Notes: generated by a model from the letters alone, not told the origin. A stretch of 64,000 nt of DNA from Pseudomonas sp. QS1027 (GCF_002814235.1 NZ_PHSU01000015.1:124001-188000), one strand, 5' to 3'. Shown: positions 36,133 to 45,067, counted from the stretch's first letter. Made by a program: numbers and translations.

Positions 36133-37668
36133 CTAGTGATCGAGGCTGGTATGCACCGCGCGGTCGCGGCCTTCGTGCTTGGCCAGGTACAGCGCCTGGT
36201 CGGCTTTGCGCAGCAGTTGCTCCACAGTGCCGTCGCTGGGCGGCGAGGCAGTGCTGGCGCCGATGCTGACGGTGATCGCCTGCCGGTCGCCCTTGAAGGG
36301 CGCCAGTGCGGCCATGGCCGTCCTGATCTTTTGCGCCAGGCTCATTGCCCCCAGCTCATCGGTTTCCGGCAACACCACGGCAAACTCTTCGCCGCCATAC
36401 CGCGCCGCCATGTCGCCAGGACGCCGGATGTTGTCACTGATCACCTGCGCCAGCCGCCGCAAGGCCTCGTCGCCGACCGGGTGGCCATGGCGGTCGTTGA
36501 AGGCCTTGAAGTGATCGGCATCGATCATCAGCAGCGACAGCGGTTTGCCGGAGCGCTGAGCCCGTGCCCATTCGGTCGCCAGGGTCTGGTCCAGCGCCCG
36601 GCGATTGGCCAGGCCGGTCAGCGAGTCGGTGGCGGCCAGTTGCGCCAGCTCCTGCTCGGCGCGCTGACGTCGGCGTAGCTCCCGGGCCAACAGCCAACTG
36701 AGCCAGAGCAGGCCGATGCAGAGCACGCCCGTGGCCAGGCCGACCAGGCGGGTCGTGCGTTTCCAGGCGCCATAGACTTCGTCGGCGGACTGGGCCACGA
36801 TCACGATCAGCGGTAGCTCGCCCACCTGGGAAAAGGTATAGAGCCGCTCGCTGCCATCGATCCCCGAGGTGGCGCTGAAGCTGCCGTTGCCTTGTTTCAG
36901 GATCCGGATGAAGTTGGGGTAGTTGCTGAAGTTCTGGCCGGTCAGCTCGTCGGGCAACGGTGTTTGCCGGGACAGCAGCGTGCCGTCGGTGCTGACCAGG
37001 CTGATGGAGCCGCCTTTGCCGACGCTCAGGTTCATGAACAGTTCGTCGAAGTAACTCAGGCGCATCCCGGCTGCGGCCACGCCGAGGAACTCGCCATCCG
37101 CGGAGGTGACCCGGCGACTGAAACTGATCAGCCAGGGATACGGGGGCCGGCGGGACTTGAACGGATGGCTGATCATCAGTCTCGGGTCAGGGTCGCTCTC
37201 GTGGGACTGGAAATACTCGCGATCGGAAAAATTCTCGGCCCTCGGGGTGACCGATAAAGAGTCGGCGATCACATTGCCCAGTCGGTCGAGTAACAGGATG
37301 TCGCCTTTGTGCGAGGTGCTCGACGCCCGGTCGAACAGCGCGAGATGACGGACCTCGGCGGGAACCGTGAGCAGGTCCTGGCGCTGCGAGGCCTGGATCA
37401 GCCCCTCCAGCGCCAGGTCGTAGAGCTCGATGTTGCGCAACACATCGGCGTCGATCAACTGCACGATATTGTTCGCCGAGCGTGCGGCGGCCTCGGTGGC
37501 GCTGTCGCGCTCACGGATCAGCAGGAAGATCACGATGGCAAGCATGGCGACCACCGTCATCCCGCTGACCAGCATCAGCAAGGTTTGCGGCTTGACGGTC
37601 TTTGCCGGGGCGTGAGGAATGGTGGCACTCTCGAACGTACGGGTTATTGGCGCATGTATACGGCCCAC
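36133..37668 (-). CDS. Membrane-bound diguanylate cyclase with dCACHE-type sensor
   Basis: Encodes up to 511 aa: membrane helix (about 30-50), periplasmic double-CACHE-like domain (50-305), second helix (about 308-330) and a C-terminal GGDEF domain. The active site reads RYGGEEF, and an RxxD inhibitory site (RPGD) stands exactly 5 residues before it, so product inhibition by c-di-GMP is expected. TDSLTGLANRRAL marks the domain start. The start is uncertain: the GTG at 37668 begins right after the facing terminator and has no ribosome binding site; an ATG at 37575 (MLVSGM) is an alternative. c-di-GMP typically controls fimbriae and biofilm, but a link to the nearby fimbrial locus is only inference. 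Confidence 0.9.
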   Translation of the reverse strand: MGRIHAPITRTFESATIPHAPAKTVKPQTLLMLVSGMTVVAMLAIVIFLLIRERDSATEAAARSANNIVQLIDADVLRNIELYDLALEGLIQASQRQDLLTVPAEVRHLALFDRASSTSHKGDILLLDRLGNVIADSLSVTPRAENFSDREYFQSHESDPDPRLMISHPFKSRRPPYPWLISFSRRVTSADGEFLGVAAAGMRLSYFDELFMNLSVGKGGSISLVSTDGTLLSRQTPLPDELTGQNFSNYPNFIRILKQGNGSFSATSGIDGSERLYTFSQVGELPLIVIVAQSADEVYGAWKRTTRLVGLATGVLCIGLLWLSWLLARELRRRQRAEQELAQLAATDSLTGLANRRALDQTLATEWARAQRSGKPLSLLMIDADHFKAFNDRHGHPVGDEALRRLAQVISDNIRRPGDMAARYGGEEFAVVLPETDELGAMSLAQKIRTAMAALAPFKGDRQAITVSIGASTASPPSDGTVEQLLRKADQALYLAKHEGRDRAVHTSLDH

Positions 37669-37672
37669 GCAA

Positions 37673-37701
37673 GAAAAAGGCCAGTCTCGAGCGACCGGCC
37701 T
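37673..37701 (-). terminator. Terminator of the RND/two-component operon
   Basis: Read on the minus strand, AGGCCGGTCG...ACTGGCCT forms an imperfect stem followed by TTTTTCTT, 25 bases after the kinase stop codon. It separates that operon from the diguanylate cyclase gene on the same strand. Confidence 0.65.
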
Positions 37702-37725
37702 GTGGTGTTTTGTCCCAGGAGCGCT

Positions 37726-39090
37726 TCAGGCCGGAAGGTAGAGGCCGAAGGTATTGATCCCATCGCGGCTGCGCACGAACACGTCGCCGCCGTGCATCAG
37801 GGCGATGGCCTTGACGATCGCCAGCCCCAGCCCGTGGTTGGCGCCGCTGTTGCTGCGTGAGGCATCGACCCGGTAGAAGCGTTCGAACAACCGCGAAAGA
37901 TGCTCGGCGGCAATCGCTTCGCCAGGGTTGGACACGCCGATGGCGACCCGCTCGCCCTCGCGTTCGATGCGCACCACGATCACCTGCCCCGGCACCGTGT
38001 GCTGCACCGCATTGCTCAGCAGGTTGATCAGCGCCCGGCGCAGGTGGGCGATTTCGATCTGTACCTGGGCATCGCCGCTGACCCGCACCTGGACCTGGGC
38101 GTCTTCGAGGATGAAGTCCAGGTAGTCCAGGGTGGTCGCCACCTCGCCGGCCAGCGAGGCGCTGATCAGCTTGGTGGCCTTGCTGCCCTGGTCGGCACTG
38201 GCGAGGAACAGCATGTCGTTGATGATCGAACGCAGGCGTTCCAGCTCTTCGAGGTTCGATTGCAGGACCTCGAAATAATGCTCGGCCGAGCGTCCGCGGG
38301 TCAGGGCCACCTGGGTCTGGCCAATCAGGTTGGTCAGTGGCGAGCGCAGTTCATGGGCGACGTCGGCGTTGAACGACTCCAGGCGCGAATAGGCATGTTC
38401 GACGCGTTCCAGGGTCGAGTTGAAGGAGTTGACGAACTGGCTGAGCTCCGGCGGCAGCGGTGACAACTGCAGGCGCCCGGACAGCCGTGGCGGGGCCAGC
38501 TTCTGCGCCTCCTCGGACAGCTTGATCAAGGGTTTCAGGCCGATTCGCGTCACCCAGTAACCCAGCGCGGACGCCAGGGCGATGCCGATGATGGCCAAGC
38601 CGATCAGGGCGATCAGCAGGTGGTGCTGGGTCTGCCGGAAGGTTTCGGTGTCGATGGCGATCAGGAACTTCAATGGCGGGCGCGGCCCCTTGGCCGCCAG
38701 GGCGTTGACCAGCACCTTGAAGGGGTAGGCGTGCCCCGGCAAGCGCAGGTCGCGCATGCCCGCGGGGCCTTCGGCAAAGGTGCGAACCAGGGCGTCGGGC
38801 GCGCCGTACTCGTAGTTGCTATCGCCGCTGACCACCCAGAAACGAATGCGCTTGTCTTCTTCGCCCAACTGCTTGAGCTTGGCGCTGACCTTGGCCCAGT
38901 GGTCCAGGGTGCTGTCACGATTGAGCGACGACAGCAGCACGCTGTAGCGCGCCTCCAGTTCGGCTTCCGGCAGCAGGCCGAGGCCTTTGCCCACCTGCTG
39001 GTACAGGGCCCAGCCGATCAACAGGAACACCAGCAGCGCCACGCCGCTGAACAGCAGGCTCAGGCGCAGGGCGATGCTGTTAGTGGGCAC
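37726..39090 (-). CDS. Sensor histidine kinase, CusS/CopS-like
   Basis: Encodes 454 aa: membrane helices at about 9-30 and 158-180 flanking a periplasmic sensor domain, a HAMP linker, the phosphoacceptor His246 in NADVAHELRSPL, and a HATPase domain (NLLSNAVQH; GLGLAIVKAIALMHGG). It resembles kinases of the heavy-metal (copper/silver) group, but no Met-rich or Cys metal site is obvious in the sensor domain, so the signal is unknown. The start overlaps the regulator gene by 11 bases, placing it last in the adaptor-pump-regulator-kinase operon. Confidence 0.92.
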   Translation of the reverse strand: MPTNSIALRLSLLFSGVALLVFLLIGWALYQQVGKGLGLLPEAELEARYSVLLSSLNRDSTLDHWAKVSAKLKQLGEEDKRIRFWVVSGDSNYEYGAPDALVRTFAEGPAGMRDLRLPGHAYPFKVLVNALAAKGPRPPLKFLIAIDTETFRQTQHHLLIALIGLAIIGIALASALGYWVTRIGLKPLIKLSEEAQKLAPPRLSGRLQLSPLPPELSQFVNSFNSTLERVEHAYSRLESFNADVAHELRSPLTNLIGQTQVALTRGRSAEHYFEVLQSNLEELERLRSIINDMLFLASADQGSKATKLISASLAGEVATTLDYLDFILEDAQVQVRVSGDAQVQIEIAHLRRALINLLSNAVQHTVPGQVIVVRIEREGERVAIGVSNPGEAIAAEHLSRLFERFYRVDASRSNSGANHGLGLAIVKAIALMHGGDVFVRSRDGINTFGLYLPA

Positions 39091-39760
39091 CGCGACTCTC
39101 CAGCACGTAGCCCATGCCGCGGATGGTGTGCAGCAATTTCTGTTCGAACGGCCCGTCGAGCTTGGCCCGCAGGCGCTTGATCGCCACTTCGACGACGTTG
39201 GCGTCGCTGTCGAAGTTGATGTCCCAGACCATCTCGGCTATGGAAGTCTTGGAGAGGATCTCGCCCTGGCGCCGGGCCAGGACGCTGAGCAGCGAGAACT
39301 CCTTGGCGGTCAGGTCCAGGCGCACGCCGGCGCGGCTGGCCTTGCGGCTGATCAGGTCGACCCAGAGGTCGGCGACGCTGATCTGCACCGGCTCGTGGCC
39401 GCCGCCGCTGCGCCGGGTCAGGGCCTGCAGGCGGGCCACCAGTTCGAGGAAGGAAAAGGGTTTGCCCAGGTAATCGTCGGCGCCCTCGCGCAGGCCGCGA
39501 ATACGGTCTTCGACGCGCTCGCGGGCGGTGAGCATGATCACCGGGGTCTGCTTGCGCGCGCGCAGCGCCTTGAGTACGCCGAAGCCATCCAGCTCCGGCA
39601 GCATCACGTCGAGGATGATCACCGCGTAGTCGCTTTCCAGCGCCAGGTGCAGACCGCCGACGCCATCCCGGGCGAGGTCCACGGTGTAGCCCTGCTCGGT
39701 CAGGCCGCGGTGCAGGTAGTCGGCGGTTTTTTCTTCGTCTTCGATAATCAGAACGCGCAT
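39080..39760 (-). CDS. OmpR-family response regulator, CopR/CusR-like
   Basis: Encodes 226 aa: receiver domain with acidic pocket IIEDEEK, phosphoacceptor Asp51 (IILDVMLPELDG) and Lys in GKPFSF, then a winged-helix DNA-binding domain (FSLLSVLARRQGEILSKTSIAEMVWD; VDVAIKRLRAKLD-like VVEVAIKRLRAKLD). It belongs to the CopR/CusR/CzcR group. It lies 9 bases after the RND pump gene, and a TGACA-N4-TGTCA palindrome of the type bound by this group stands upstream of the operon, suggesting autoregulation. Confidence 0.93.
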   Translation of the reverse strand: MRVLIIEDEEKTADYLHRGLTEQGYTVDLARDGVGGLHLALESDYAVIILDVMLPELDGFGVLKALRARKQTPVIMLTARERVEDRIRGLREGADDYLGKPFSFLELVARLQALTRRSGGGHEPVQISVADLWVDLISRKASRAGVRLDLTAKEFSLLSVLARRQGEILSKTSIAEMVWDINFDSDANVVEVAIKRLRAKLDGPFEQKLLHTIRGMGYVLESRGAH

Positions 39761-39769
39761 GAACCCGCC

Positions 39770-42700
39770 TCAGAGTGTGATCGCCGGCGCGGGCGCCGGT
39801 GTCGGCCGATGGAAGAGCCGCTCAAGCCACAAGTATATGACGGGGGTGGTAAAGAGCGTCAGCGCCTGGCTCACCAGCAGGCCGCCGACCACGGCGATCC
39901 CCAGGGGTTGGCGCAATTCGGCGCCGGTGCCGTGGCCGAGCATCAGCGGCAGGGCACCGAGCAGGGCGGCCAGGGTGGTCATGATGATCGGCCGGAACCG
40001 GGTGATACAGGCCTTGTAGATCGCGTCCTCCGGCGACAGCCCGCCACGCTGGGCTTCCAGGGCGAAGTCGATCATCAGGATGCCGTTCTTTTTCACGATG
40101 CCGATCAGCAGCACCAGGCCGATCAGCGCCATGATCGAGAAGTCCTGGCCCAGCAGCCAGAGCATGATCAGTGCGCCGAGACCGGCGGACGGCAGGGTCG
40201 AAATGATCGTCAGCGGGTGCACGAAACTTTCGTAGAGCACCCCGAGGATGATGTAGACCGCCACCAGCGCCGCGAGGATCAGCCACGGCTGGCTTGCCAG
40301 GGAACTCTGGAAGGCCTGGGCCGCGCCCTGGAAGTAACCGTTCACCGAGGCCGGCATGCCGATCTCGTTCTTCGCCTGGTTGAGTTGCAGCACCGCGTCA
40401 CCCAGGGCCACGCCAGGGGCCAGGTTGAACGACAGGTTGGCGGCCGGGAACATGCCGTCATGGCTGATGGACAACGGGCCGCTGGTGGGCACGTCGAAAC
40501 GCGCCAGGGCCGAGAGCGGGACCATCTCGCCGGTCAGCGGCGAACGCAGGTAGAAGTAGTTCAGGCTTTCGGCCTTGCCGCGTTGTGCGGCATCCAGTTC
40601 GAGGATCACGTTGTACTGGTTGATCTCGGTCTGGTATTCGTTGATCTGCCGTTGGCCGAAGGCGTCGTAGAGGGCTTCGTCGACATCGCTGGTGGTCAGG
40701 CCGAAACGCGCCGCGGCGCTGCGGTCGATGTTGATATGGGTGATGCTGCCGCCCAGTTGCAGGTCGTTGGACAGGTCGCGAAACGCCGGGTTGGCCCGCA
40801 GTTTTTCCGTCAGGCGCTGGGTCCAGGTGTTCAGCGTGTCGCCGTCATTGCTCTTGAGCACGTACTGGTACTGGGCCCGGCTCGGGCCGGAACTGAGGTT
40901 GATGTCCTGGCCCGCGCGCAGGTAGAGCACGATGCCGGGAATCTTCATCAGTTGCGGGCGAATCCGGTCGATAAATGCGCTGGCTGACACATCCCGCTGG
41001 TCCTGGGGCTTGAGGGCAATCCAGAAACGGCCGTTGGCGATGGTCTGGTTGCTGCCGGACACCCCCACCGAATGGGAGAACGCTTCCACCGCCGGGTCGG
41101 CCGCGACGATCTCGGCCAGGGCCTTGTGCTTGGCCACCATATCGGCGAAGGACACGTCGGCGGCGGCCTCGGTGGTGCCGAGGACAAAGCCGGTGTCCTG
41201 GATCGGGAAGAAACCCTTGGGAATGAACACATAACCGGCGATGGCCAGGCACAGGGTCACGCAGAACAATCCGAACATGGTTTTCTGGTGCGCCAGGGCC
41301 CGGCGCAGGCCACGCTCGTAGACGGCCAGCAGGCGTTCGCCGAAGCCCGGTTTCGAATGTTCGTGATGCACTGGCGCGCGCATGAACAGCGCGGCCAGGG
41401 TGGGGGCCAGGGTCAGCGAGACCACCACCGAAATCAGGATGGTCGAGGTCGCGGTCAGGGCGAACTCCTTGAACAGCCGGCCGACCACGCCGCCCATGAA
41501 CAGCAGCGGAATGAATGCGGCGATCAGCGAGAAGCTGATGGAAACCACGGTAAAGCCGATCTCCCCGGCGCCCTTGATCGCCGCTTCGCGCATGCCGTCG
41601 CCGGCCTCGAGGTGACGGTGGATGTTTTCCACCACGACAATCGCATCGTCGACCACAAAGCCGACGGCGATGACGATCGCCACCAGGGTCAGGTTGTTCA
41701 GGCTGAAGCCCATCACGTACATCAGGGCAAAGCTGGCCACCAGGGACACGCCGAGCACCGAGGAAACGATCAGGGTCGCCGAGAGTTGGCGCAGGAACAG
41801 CGCCATCACCGCCACCACCAGCAGGATGGCGATCAGCAGGGTCATTTCCACTTCATGCAGCGAGGCGCGGATGGTCTGGGTCCGGTCGATCAGCACCTTG
41901 ACCTGCACCGAGGCCGGCAGCATGGCTTCGAGGCCCGGCAGGGCGGCCTGGATGCGGTCCACGGTCTCGACGATGTTGGCCCCCGGTTGGCGGGAAATCA
42001 CCAGGTTGACCCCCGGTTCGTCGCCGGACCAGGCCTGTACGTAGGCGTCCTCGGAACCGCGGATGACCCGGGCGACATCCTTGAGCTGGACCGGCGCGCC
42101 ATCCTTGTAGGAGACGATCAACTGGTCGTATTCCTCCGGTTGGAACAACTGGTCGTTGGTCGACAGGGTAGAAATGCTCGACTTGCCGTACAGCGCGCCC
42201 TTGGCCAGGTTGAGGCTGGTCTGCTGGATCGCCTGGCGCACGTCCGCCAGGGTCAGACCGATGGCCGCCAGCTTGTCAGCCGACACCTGGACCCGGATGG
42301 CCGGGCGCTGCTGGCCGGTGATGTTGATCTGGCCGACGCCGTCGATCTGGCTGAGCTGACGGGCCAGCAGGGTTTCGGCGTAGTCGCTGAGTTCGGTGCC
42401 GGGCATCTGGCTGGAGCTGACACTGAGGATCAGCACCGGGCTGTCGGCCGGGTTGACCTTGCGCCAGGTCGGCAGGGTCGGCATGTCCTTGGGCAGCTTG
42501 CCCGAGGCGGTGTTGATCGCCGCCTGGACTTCCTGGGCGGCGGTGTCGATGCTTTTGCTGAGGGTGAACTGCAACGTCAGGGTGGTGGTGCCCAGGGCGC
42601 TGCTGGAGGTCATCTGGGTCATGCCGGGGATGGCGCTGAATTGCACTTCCAGCGGTGTGGCGACCGAGGACGCCATGGTTTGCGGGCTGGCGCCGGGGAG

Positions 42701-42865
42701 CTGGGCGGAGACCTGGATGGTCGGGAACTCGGCTTCCGGCAGCGGCGCCAGGGGCAGGCGCGGGAAGGCGATCGCCCCGAGCAGCACCAGGGCGAAGGTC
42801 AGCAGGATGGTCGCCACCGGATGGTCGATGCACCAGGCTGAAACGCCGCGACTTTCCTTGATCAT
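39770..42865 (-). CDS. RND efflux pump inner-membrane transporter, MdtC/MuxC-like
   Basis: Encodes 1031 aa with twelve membrane helices and two large periplasmic loops, in the normal hydrophobe/amphiphile RND range. The proton-relay Asp pair is in GFVVDDAIVVVEN of helix 4. Sequence features such as the N-terminus (WCIDHPVATILLTFALVLLGAIAFPRLPLAPLPE) resemble the MdtB/MdtC and MuxB/MuxC group more than AcrB. Those systems use two different RND subunits, but here only one is present and no outer-membrane channel gene follows. It exports drugs or other amphiphiles with the upstream adaptor; the channel must be encoded elsewhere. It overlaps the adaptor gene by 4 bases. Confidence 0.94.
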   Translation of the reverse strand: MIKESRGVSAWCIDHPVATILLTFALVLLGAIAFPRLPLAPLPEAEFPTIQVSAQLPGASPQTMASSVATPLEVQFSAIPGMTQMTSSSALGTTTLTLQFTLSKSIDTAAQEVQAAINTASGKLPKDMPTLPTWRKVNPADSPVLILSVSSSQMPGTELSDYAETLLARQLSQIDGVGQINITGQQRPAIRVQVSADKLAAIGLTLADVRQAIQQTSLNLAKGALYGKSSISTLSTNDQLFQPEEYDQLIVSYKDGAPVQLKDVARVIRGSEDAYVQAWSGDEPGVNLVISRQPGANIVETVDRIQAALPGLEAMLPASVQVKVLIDRTQTIRASLHEVEMTLLIAILLVVAVMALFLRQLSATLIVSSVLGVSLVASFALMYVMGFSLNNLTLVAIVIAVGFVVDDAIVVVENIHRHLEAGDGMREAAIKGAGEIGFTVVSISFSLIAAFIPLLFMGGVVGRLFKEFALTATSTILISVVVSLTLAPTLAALFMRAPVHHEHSKPGFGERLLAVYERGLRRALAHQKTMFGLFCVTLCLAIAGYVFIPKGFFPIQDTGFVLGTTEAAADVSFADMVAKHKALAEIVAADPAVEAFSHSVGVSGSNQTIANGRFWIALKPQDQRDVSASAFIDRIRPQLMKIPGIVLYLRAGQDINLSSGPSRAQYQYVLKSNDGDTLNTWTQRLTEKLRANPAFRDLSNDLQLGGSITHINIDRSAAARFGLTTSDVDEALYDAFGQRQINEYQTEINQYNVILELDAAQRGKAESLNYFYLRSPLTGEMVPLSALARFDVPTSGPLSISHDGMFPAANLSFNLAPGVALGDAVLQLNQAKNEIGMPASVNGYFQGAAQAFQSSLASQPWLILAALVAVYIILGVLYESFVHPLTIISTLPSAGLGALIMLWLLGQDFSIMALIGLVLLIGIVKKNGILMIDFALEAQRGGLSPEDAIYKACITRFRPIIMTTLAALLGALPLMLGHGTGAELRQPLGIAVVGGLLVSQALTLFTTPVIYLWLERLFHRPTPAPAPAITL

Positions 42866-44025
42866 GGCTTGGACTCCACGGCGGCCTGGCGGTCAGCTAT
42901 TTTCGGCTGGCCCTGCACTTCGATCCGCGACGTCGGCTTGAGCCGCGACTGGCCGTCGCTGACCAGCACATCGCCGGCCTGCACGCCGGTGATGATGTTC
43001 AGGTCGCTGTCCTGGTAGGCCATCTGCACCGGCACCACTTCCACGCCGTCGCCTTTGACCCGGTAGACGAAGTAGTTGTCCAGGCCGCGCTGGACCACCA
43101 CGGGCGGCACCACCAGGGCGTTGCGCTCGAGGGTGGTCTGGATCTTGATGTTCACCAGTTGGCCCGGCCAGAGTTTCTGGCCCTTGTTGCTGAATTCGGC
43201 CTTGGCCTTGATGGTCCCCGTGCCCGCCGTGACCTGGTTGTCGATCAGGGTCAGGTGACCTTCGCCGAGCAGCAGGCCGCTATGCCCGTCGTCGCCGAGG
43301 AACGCCCGGACCGGCGCCGGCGGGACAGTGCTGAGCAAGCCTTGCAGGGTCGGCAACATTTGCTGGGGCAGGGAGAACTCCACGGCGATCGGGTCGATCT
43401 GGGTCACCGAGAACAGGCCCTGGGCATCGCTCATGCGCAGGAAGTTGCCTTCGTCCACGGCACGGATACCGACTCTGCCGGTGACCGGCGAGTGGATCTG
43501 GGTATAGGACAGTTGCACCTGCGCCGCGGCAATCGCCGCCTGGTTGCCTTGGGCGGTGGCTTTCAACTGATTGACCAGCGCTTGTTGCTGGTCGTAGGTC
43601 TGCTTGGAAATGCCGTCATCGACGGTCAGCAACTTGTAGCGCTTGAGGTCGACTTCCGCCACCTGCAACTGCGCCTGGCTTTGCGCCAGCTGGGCCTTGG
43701 CCTGCGCCAGGCTGGCCTGGATCGAACGGTCGTCGAGGGTCGCCAGCAGGTCACCTTCCTTGACCAGTTGCCCTTCCTTGACCAGCAGCTTGGTGAGAAT
43801 GCCGTCGATCTGCGGGCGGATCACCACGCTGTGCAGCGACAGCACCGAACCGATACCGCTGACATAACGCGGCACGTCCTGCTGGACCACGCTGACCACC
43901 GTGACCGGCACGGCGGTGTTGGCCGTGGGTTTGGCCTTGGGGGCTCGGGTCAGGGTCCAGGTCGCGGCAGCGGCCACGAGGACCACCAGGCCAAGGATCA
44001 ACGCGGTTTTCTTCGGGATACGCAT
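42862..44025 (-). CDS. RND efflux periplasmic adaptor (membrane fusion protein)
   Basis: Encodes 387 aa: N-terminal membrane anchor (about 7-26), barrel-sandwich halves SVVIRPQIDGILTKLLVKEGQLVKEGD and YTQIHSPVTGRVGIRAVDEGNFL around an alpha-helical hairpin, then beta-barrel and membrane-proximal domains. It links the RND pump to an outer-membrane channel. The ATG at 44025 (MRIPKKT) is preferred; a TTG at 44046 would add seven residues. It is first in a four-gene operon preceded by a CusR-like palindrome. Confidence 0.92.
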   Translation of the reverse strand: MRIPKKTALILGLVVLVAAAATWTLTRAPKAKPTANTAVPVTVVSVVQQDVPRYVSGIGSVLSLHSVVIRPQIDGILTKLLVKEGQLVKEGDLLATLDDRSIQASLAQAKAQLAQSQAQLQVAEVDLKRYKLLTVDDGISKQTYDQQQALVNQLKATAQGNQAAIAAAQVQLSYTQIHSPVTGRVGIRAVDEGNFLRMSDAQGLFSVTQIDPIAVEFSLPQQMLPTLQGLLSTVPPAPVRAFLGDDGHSGLLLGEGHLTLIDNQVTAGTGTIKAKAEFSNKGQKLWPGQLVNIKIQTTLERNALVVPPVVVQRGLDNYFVYRVKGDGVEVVPVQMAYQDSDLNIITGVQAGDVLVSDGQSRLKPTSRIEVQGQPKIADRQAAVESKP

Positions 44026-44115
44026 GCTGTCAGGACGCCGGGACAAAGGGATAGGAAGGTGAATGCTGGCAGAACAGTAGCTCCTTTATAACCCCCCAAC
44101 CGGGTCAGCAAGGTG

Positions 44116-44147
44116 ACGGCTACCTGACAGGGCTGTCAGAAAACCGT
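44116..44147 (-). promoter_or_regulatory. CopR/CusR-type operator palindrome upstream of the RND operon
   Basis: CTGACAG-GG-CTGTCAG (44124-44139) is a perfect inverted repeat containing TGACA-N4-TGTCA, the same layout as the E. coli CusR box. ACGG at 44116 and CCGT at 44144 extend the symmetry about the same centre. On the minus strand a TATAAA -10-like hexamer follows before the adaptor start. The operon's own regulator belongs to the CopR/CusR group, so it is the likely binder (inference). Confidence 0.65.
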
Positions 44148-44325
44148 CCGTTTTATAACACGCCCGGCTATTAAAGCCGCTATCGCTTTGGCCGATAACG
44201 ATAAAGAGTGTCACGGGCGTACAAACACTATTGATATATCCTACGGATGATTCTTTGTTTTCTGGTGCATAGGCCCGTCGTGATCTTTACTGGTTAATAC
44301 CGACCCTGCTTTGGGAGTGTTGGAA

Positions 44326-44652
44326 ATGAACGGGAAAATAATAAGTCTCAGTGTGCTGGTGCTGATGGCCGGCAGTTTCAACGTGCAAGCGGCGAACAAT
44401 ACCGGTCAGATCAGGTTCTCCGGGGCGATCGTGGAGTCCGGTTGCGAAGTCGGGACACCGGCAACCGGTCATTTCGGGCCCGATAGCCGATTGCTCAAAG
44501 TCTCTTCCGCAGTGAATTTGAATGTCGATACAGCGGTCAACGCCTGTCGCGGTGGGCGGGTGCCTTTTAGCGCCAGCTATCAGCCCCTGGCGTCGAGTGT
44601 CGCGACGCGGCAGTCGGCAACGCAAGGCGTGGTCACCATCACGTACAACTAA
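44326..44652 (+). CDS. Short type 1 fimbrial-like subunit
   Basis: Encodes only 108 aa: signal peptide 1-22 (cleavage after VQA), the pilin start NNTGQIRFSGAIVESGCEV, a Cys pair (40 and 74) and a C-terminal beta-strand GVVTITYN like that of complete pilins (VPFVLTYN in the next gene). Ordinary subunits are about 160-180 aa; here most of the region between the second Cys and the C-terminal strand is missing. It may be a minimal subunit, a terminator/regulator of fibre length, or a degraded copy. The stop codon lies in the loop of a perfect hairpin. It is divergent from the RND operon. Confidence 0.7.
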   Translation: MNGKIISLSVLVLMAGSFNVQAANNTGQIRFSGAIVESGCEVGTPATGHFGPDSRLLKVSSAVNLNVDTAVNACRGGRVPFSASYQPLASSVATRQSATQGVVTITYN

Positions 44653-44662
44653 GTTGTACGTG
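44640..44662 (+). other. Perfect hairpin with the stop codon in its loop
   Basis: CACGTACAAC and GTTGTACGTG form 10-bp arms; the 3-base loop is the TAA stop codon of the short fimbrial gene. No T-run follows, so it does not look like an intrinsic terminator; it may protect the mRNA 3' end or slow termination. Confidence 0.6.
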
Positions 44663-45067
44663 GGCTCAAACACCCGCCGTTGCCGGTTGTGTGTATAGAC
44701 GGGCTGCCGGACAGGTAAAAATCCGGCGGCCTGCACGAGCGCGCAGGCCCGCCACTTGGTCATACCGGAAAAAGGGTACTGTTTGCAGCTGTTTGGCAGG
44801 ATATCAAAGTAATGTCAGTGTGCTGGAGAGTTGTATTTTAACGATAGGTTGTTTCGTTGAAAGAGTGTGAGCGTTAAACAGTTATTGTTCTTTTTTCTTG
44901 GGGTTTTGAATGACGCCGGGCTCTGACAGTATCGGCGTTCCTCTTTGTAAGCGTGCTCTTAGTTTTCCAGTCGAGAAGGGCTTACAGCGTAATAAATTCT
45001 TCGGGTCTATAGTGCTCGCCACCCAAGTAATGGGTGCAAACGAATTAACTCGAAGGATTGTGTTCGC
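44663..45067 (+). other. Gene-free stretch between the two fimbrial subunit genes
   Basis: These 405 bases hold no convincing gene. Near the start GCCTGC and GCAGGC (about 44729-44748) form a short hairpin. The middle is clearly AT-rich (TTGTTCTTTTTTCTTGGGG), as expected for a separate fimbrial promoter region, but I cannot name one promoter with confidence. Confidence 0.4.

Noticed and set aside
38987..42841. Two long plus-strand open frames opposite the regulator and RND pump genes
   Set aside because: Rich in His/Gln/Asp/Gly as expected from reverse-complement reading of high-GC genes; the minus-strand proteins have complete domain sets.
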